A model generated the notes under the pieces. It had not been told where the DNA came from. It ran no database searches and was given only the letters and a program-made list of their open reading frames with translations. From NCBI GenBank assembly GCA_003833135.1, contig QZLH01000395.1, positions 1-34,764 on the forward strand: a stretch of 34,764 bases of DNA, in the 5' to 3' direction. Made by a program: the position numbers and the translations under genes. Of the stretch, positions 32,639 through 34,764 are shown piece by piece (within the stretch, counting starts at the first letter, position 1; every line of letters starts with the position of its first letter). Origin of the DNA: Oehlia diaphana. Its lineage: Eukaryota; Glomeromycota; Glomeromycetes; Glomerales; Glomeraceae.

Positions 32639-33904
32639 ATTTAATAATTAAATAATTTGGATGATCTATCAAGAATATCTGAATGATCAGTTATCTGACT
32701 TTTAGATATTTTCTACTAAACTGATCCATCAGATTCAGATAATGATTGATAGATTATCTGTGGGTTGTAACTCTAAACAAAAGTTGTTTATTTCACTAAA
32801 TTATACTTAACAATGAAATAATAGCTGGTTAATAAAGCTTTTATTAAGAGTTTTATTGAAAACAAAAAAATATTTTTTTATAATAAAAATTAGTTTTTTG
32901 CGATTTACACAAAAACTTCCTAAATAACTGCCTTTTTTAACTTAATAAAAAATCTTTTTCTTCTTGTAAAATTACATATATTTGCATTATTAAATTGTAT
33001 TTTATACTTACTTTTAAGTTGTATTTTAAGGAAAACTTCATTTTTGAGATAAAATTTCTTATAATATGCAAAGAAAAAAATATTACTAAAAAGGAAATAA
33101 TGATGAATATTTATAGTACATATGATGAACTATTAATTTACTTAATTTGTATAAGCATTGTATTAAAAATTTCTATTTTTAGCTATATGGTGATATATTC
33201 AATTATAATTACACAAAATTATTTTAATTAATAATCAGCAAGAAAAATAAAATATCTACTTACTGTTATTATTTTTAAAAGAAATAGTAATCTTTTTATT
33301 AAGTAAAGCAAAAAATATAACAAAATCAAATTATATCTAATAAGGGTATCTATAAATATCAAAGCTCTGAATAGTTCTGGTTTGAATCAGGAACTGATCT
33401 AAAACTGACCAAAAATTTGGTTCAGTTTTTGGGTTAGATTTAGAATCGAATCTGTTTAGTTTGGTTCAGTTCTATTTTATTTTAAGAAAAAATGCAAAAA
33501 TTGAAATAACTTAGCAATCAATAATCATAAAAAGACGTGCAATAGCTTATTAAAATTGTCTCTGTGAGATGCGTCAAATAGTAGTAACTTTATTTCTCTA
33601 GCCTTAAAATATCATGAGATAATCAATACTAAACATATTTTATAAAACTAACACTAAAAATATATCTATCGATCCTAAAAAAATGATTTTAGCATCATTT
33701 GATAGATCATAATGAGACAAATCCAATGAACCTTTTTTTATCTTTTTATGATCACTACATAATGAGTTATTTTAACTTTTGCATTATTTTAAATTTTTAA
33801 ATGTTTAAAAATAAAAATTCTGATCTAACATATAACTTTCTACTGATTGTATTAGAACAAATTTTAGTTCATTAAAATTATTTCAATGAGATAAGTTTAA
33901 TAAT

Positions 33905-34021
33905 GGTAAGATCATGTTTATAGCATCACTATATCACAAGATAAATCATGCTAAATAGTTTTAGAAAATTAGCATTAGCTAGAAAGGTATCTATTATTGA
34001 TGCTAGAAACATGATCTTACC
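33905..34021. repeat. 24-base inverted repeat (small MITE-like unit)
   Basis: GGTAAGATCATGTTTATAGC, extended to 24 bases (33905-33928), is matched in reverse complement at 33998-34021 with one mismatch. The interior is 69 bases long. No clear target duplication flanks it. Confidence 0.7.
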
Positions 34022-34092
34022 TCCATTGAACTTAAGGTTGCTTGCCGAAACCTGTTTGGCCTAATGCCGAAAGGTGAAACTTCTTATATAGT

Positions 34093-34116
34093 GCCAAAAC
34101 GCCAAAACGCCAAAAC
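34093..34116. repeat. Tandem GCCAAAAC triplicate
   Basis: Three head-to-tail copies of the 8-mer GCCAAAAC are followed by looser TGCCAAAAC copies to about 34162. Similar TGCCAAAA motifs occur near 29508 and 29594. Confidence 0.75.
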
Positions 34117-34540
34117 TGCGAAACCTGTCAAAATTGTGAAACTGCCAAAACATGCCAAAACCTCTATAATAGGTTTCTTTGTAGTTTCAGCATAGTTGAT
34201 CATAAGATTTGCATATAGTTACGCCAAGTTACACCAATTAATAATATAATTTAGATGATCAAATAATCTACAGATAAAATATTAAACTTCAATATTTTAC
34301 CGTCATCTTAGTTCTTTTAAGCTTTATCTAGTGTTAGAATTTTCATTTCTAACTCCCATATTAATATTATGATATTACATGTTTTTGCAGTTTTTTTTTA
34401 AGGGGCTTATATTCATTAAAGAAAAATGCGTAATATGCATTTAATAAATCCAATTCCGTCATCTCCTTTAACACTGAACTAAAGTTTCTTTTACTTTCTT
34501 CCATTTTCTTAATAATAAAATTAATAATAAACTGTTTCAA

Positions 34541-34764
34541 ATGACTGATCATATAGAAGATTCGCCCATTAAAAAGAAAAATAGAAGAGGTCAGCCACCT
34601 AATAGCATTTGGGAAGATATTAATAAAGGAGAAGCTGTTGGTTCTGGCAAATTTGCCGCCTCCTGCAAGTACTGTAAGAATATATGGTCACGCGGTGAAG
34701 TTTCAAAGCTCGAAGAGCATCTTTCAAACCATTGTCCAGATGCGCCAGCAGCAGTTGTTAGAAG
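34541..34764 (+). CDS. BED-zinc-finger protein, probable hAT transposase N-terminus (partial)
   Basis: The frame opens at ATG 34541 and runs off the window end (74 complete codons). After a basic stretch (SPIKKKNRRGQPPN) comes a BED-type zinc finger with a tryptophan-led segment (SIWEDINKGEA), a CKYCKNIWSRG knuckle and the distal HLSNHC ligands. This finger is typical of the DNA-binding N-terminus of hAT transposases and of related expanded gene families in Rhizophagus. The catalytic RNase H-like and dimerisation regions would lie outside the window, so activity cannot be judged. A domesticated BED protein is the alternative. The hAT-like non-autonomous element lies about 2.4 kb upstream. Confidence 0.75.
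   Translation, partial: MTDHIEDSPIKKKNRRGQPPNSIWEDINKGEAVGSGKFAASCKYCKNIWSRGEVSKLEEHLSNHCPDAPAAVVR

Larger units (their letters stand above)
32131..34540. other. Repeat-rich AT region without intact genes
   Basis: No gene is supported. At about 32385-32480 and 32655-32762 there are many CAGATAATC / GATCATC-type motifs reminiscent of the subterminal repeats of the element to the left. The right block ends TTATCTGTGGGTTGTAAC, which could be one end of a decayed element. At about 33380-33470 GGTTCAGTTTT-type motifs form an imperfect inverted repeat. The open frame at 32995-33231 starts with TTG and looks random. Confidence 0.45.

Noticed and set aside
34367..34552. 61-codon minus-strand open frame overlapping the BED-finger start
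   Set aside because: It overlaps the better-supported plus-strand start, has no recognised motif, and its C-terminal part comes from an A/T homopolymer.

Overview
The window looks like nuclear DNA of a filamentous fungus, most likely an arbuscular mycorrhizal fungus close to Rhizophagus irregularis. I infer this from the very AT-rich composition, dense short introns, dispersed decayed repeats, and remnants at 1.1-2.7 kb that resemble a SAM-like family I associate with Rhizophagus. No database search was run. All gene models below were built by hand from splice sites and protein-family conservation.

Layout. 1-2.7 kb: repeat-rich DNA with a short terminal-inverted-repeat element, a diverged duplication and two decayed genes on the minus strand. 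3.8-28.4 kb: a normal gene-dense housekeeping block. It holds, in order, an MSSP/RBMS-like two-RRM RNA-binding protein (+), mitochondrial complex I zinc subunit NDUFS6 (-), a secreted Cu-only superoxide dismutase (-), elongation factor 1-gamma (-), serine hydroxymethyltransferase (+), snoRNP core protein NOP58 (-), an intron-containing tRNA-Arg(UCU) (+), a NASP/Sim3-type histone chaperone (+), a WD40 protein resembling SKI8/WDR61 (-), and a fused chorismate mutase-like/prephenate dehydratase/ACT P-protein (+). 28.4-34.8 kb: gene-poor, very AT-rich repeat DNA. It holds a complete non-autonomous hAT-like element with 8-base target duplication and a palindromic minisatellite core, other inverted repeats, and the start of a BED-zinc-finger hAT-transposase-like gene cut by the window end.

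The genes do not form a pathway. Two pairs are divergent with compact shared upstream regions (EF1-gamma/SHMT, about 310 bases; SKI8-like/P-protein, about 256 bases), and three pairs are convergent. The most notable observations are two introns with minor-spliceosome (U12) signatures in neighbouring genes (an AT-AC intron in the NASP gene and a GT-AG intron in the SKI8-like gene), the bacterial-style fused P-protein, the zinc-ligand-lacking SOD, and the hAT-like element with its palindromic core.
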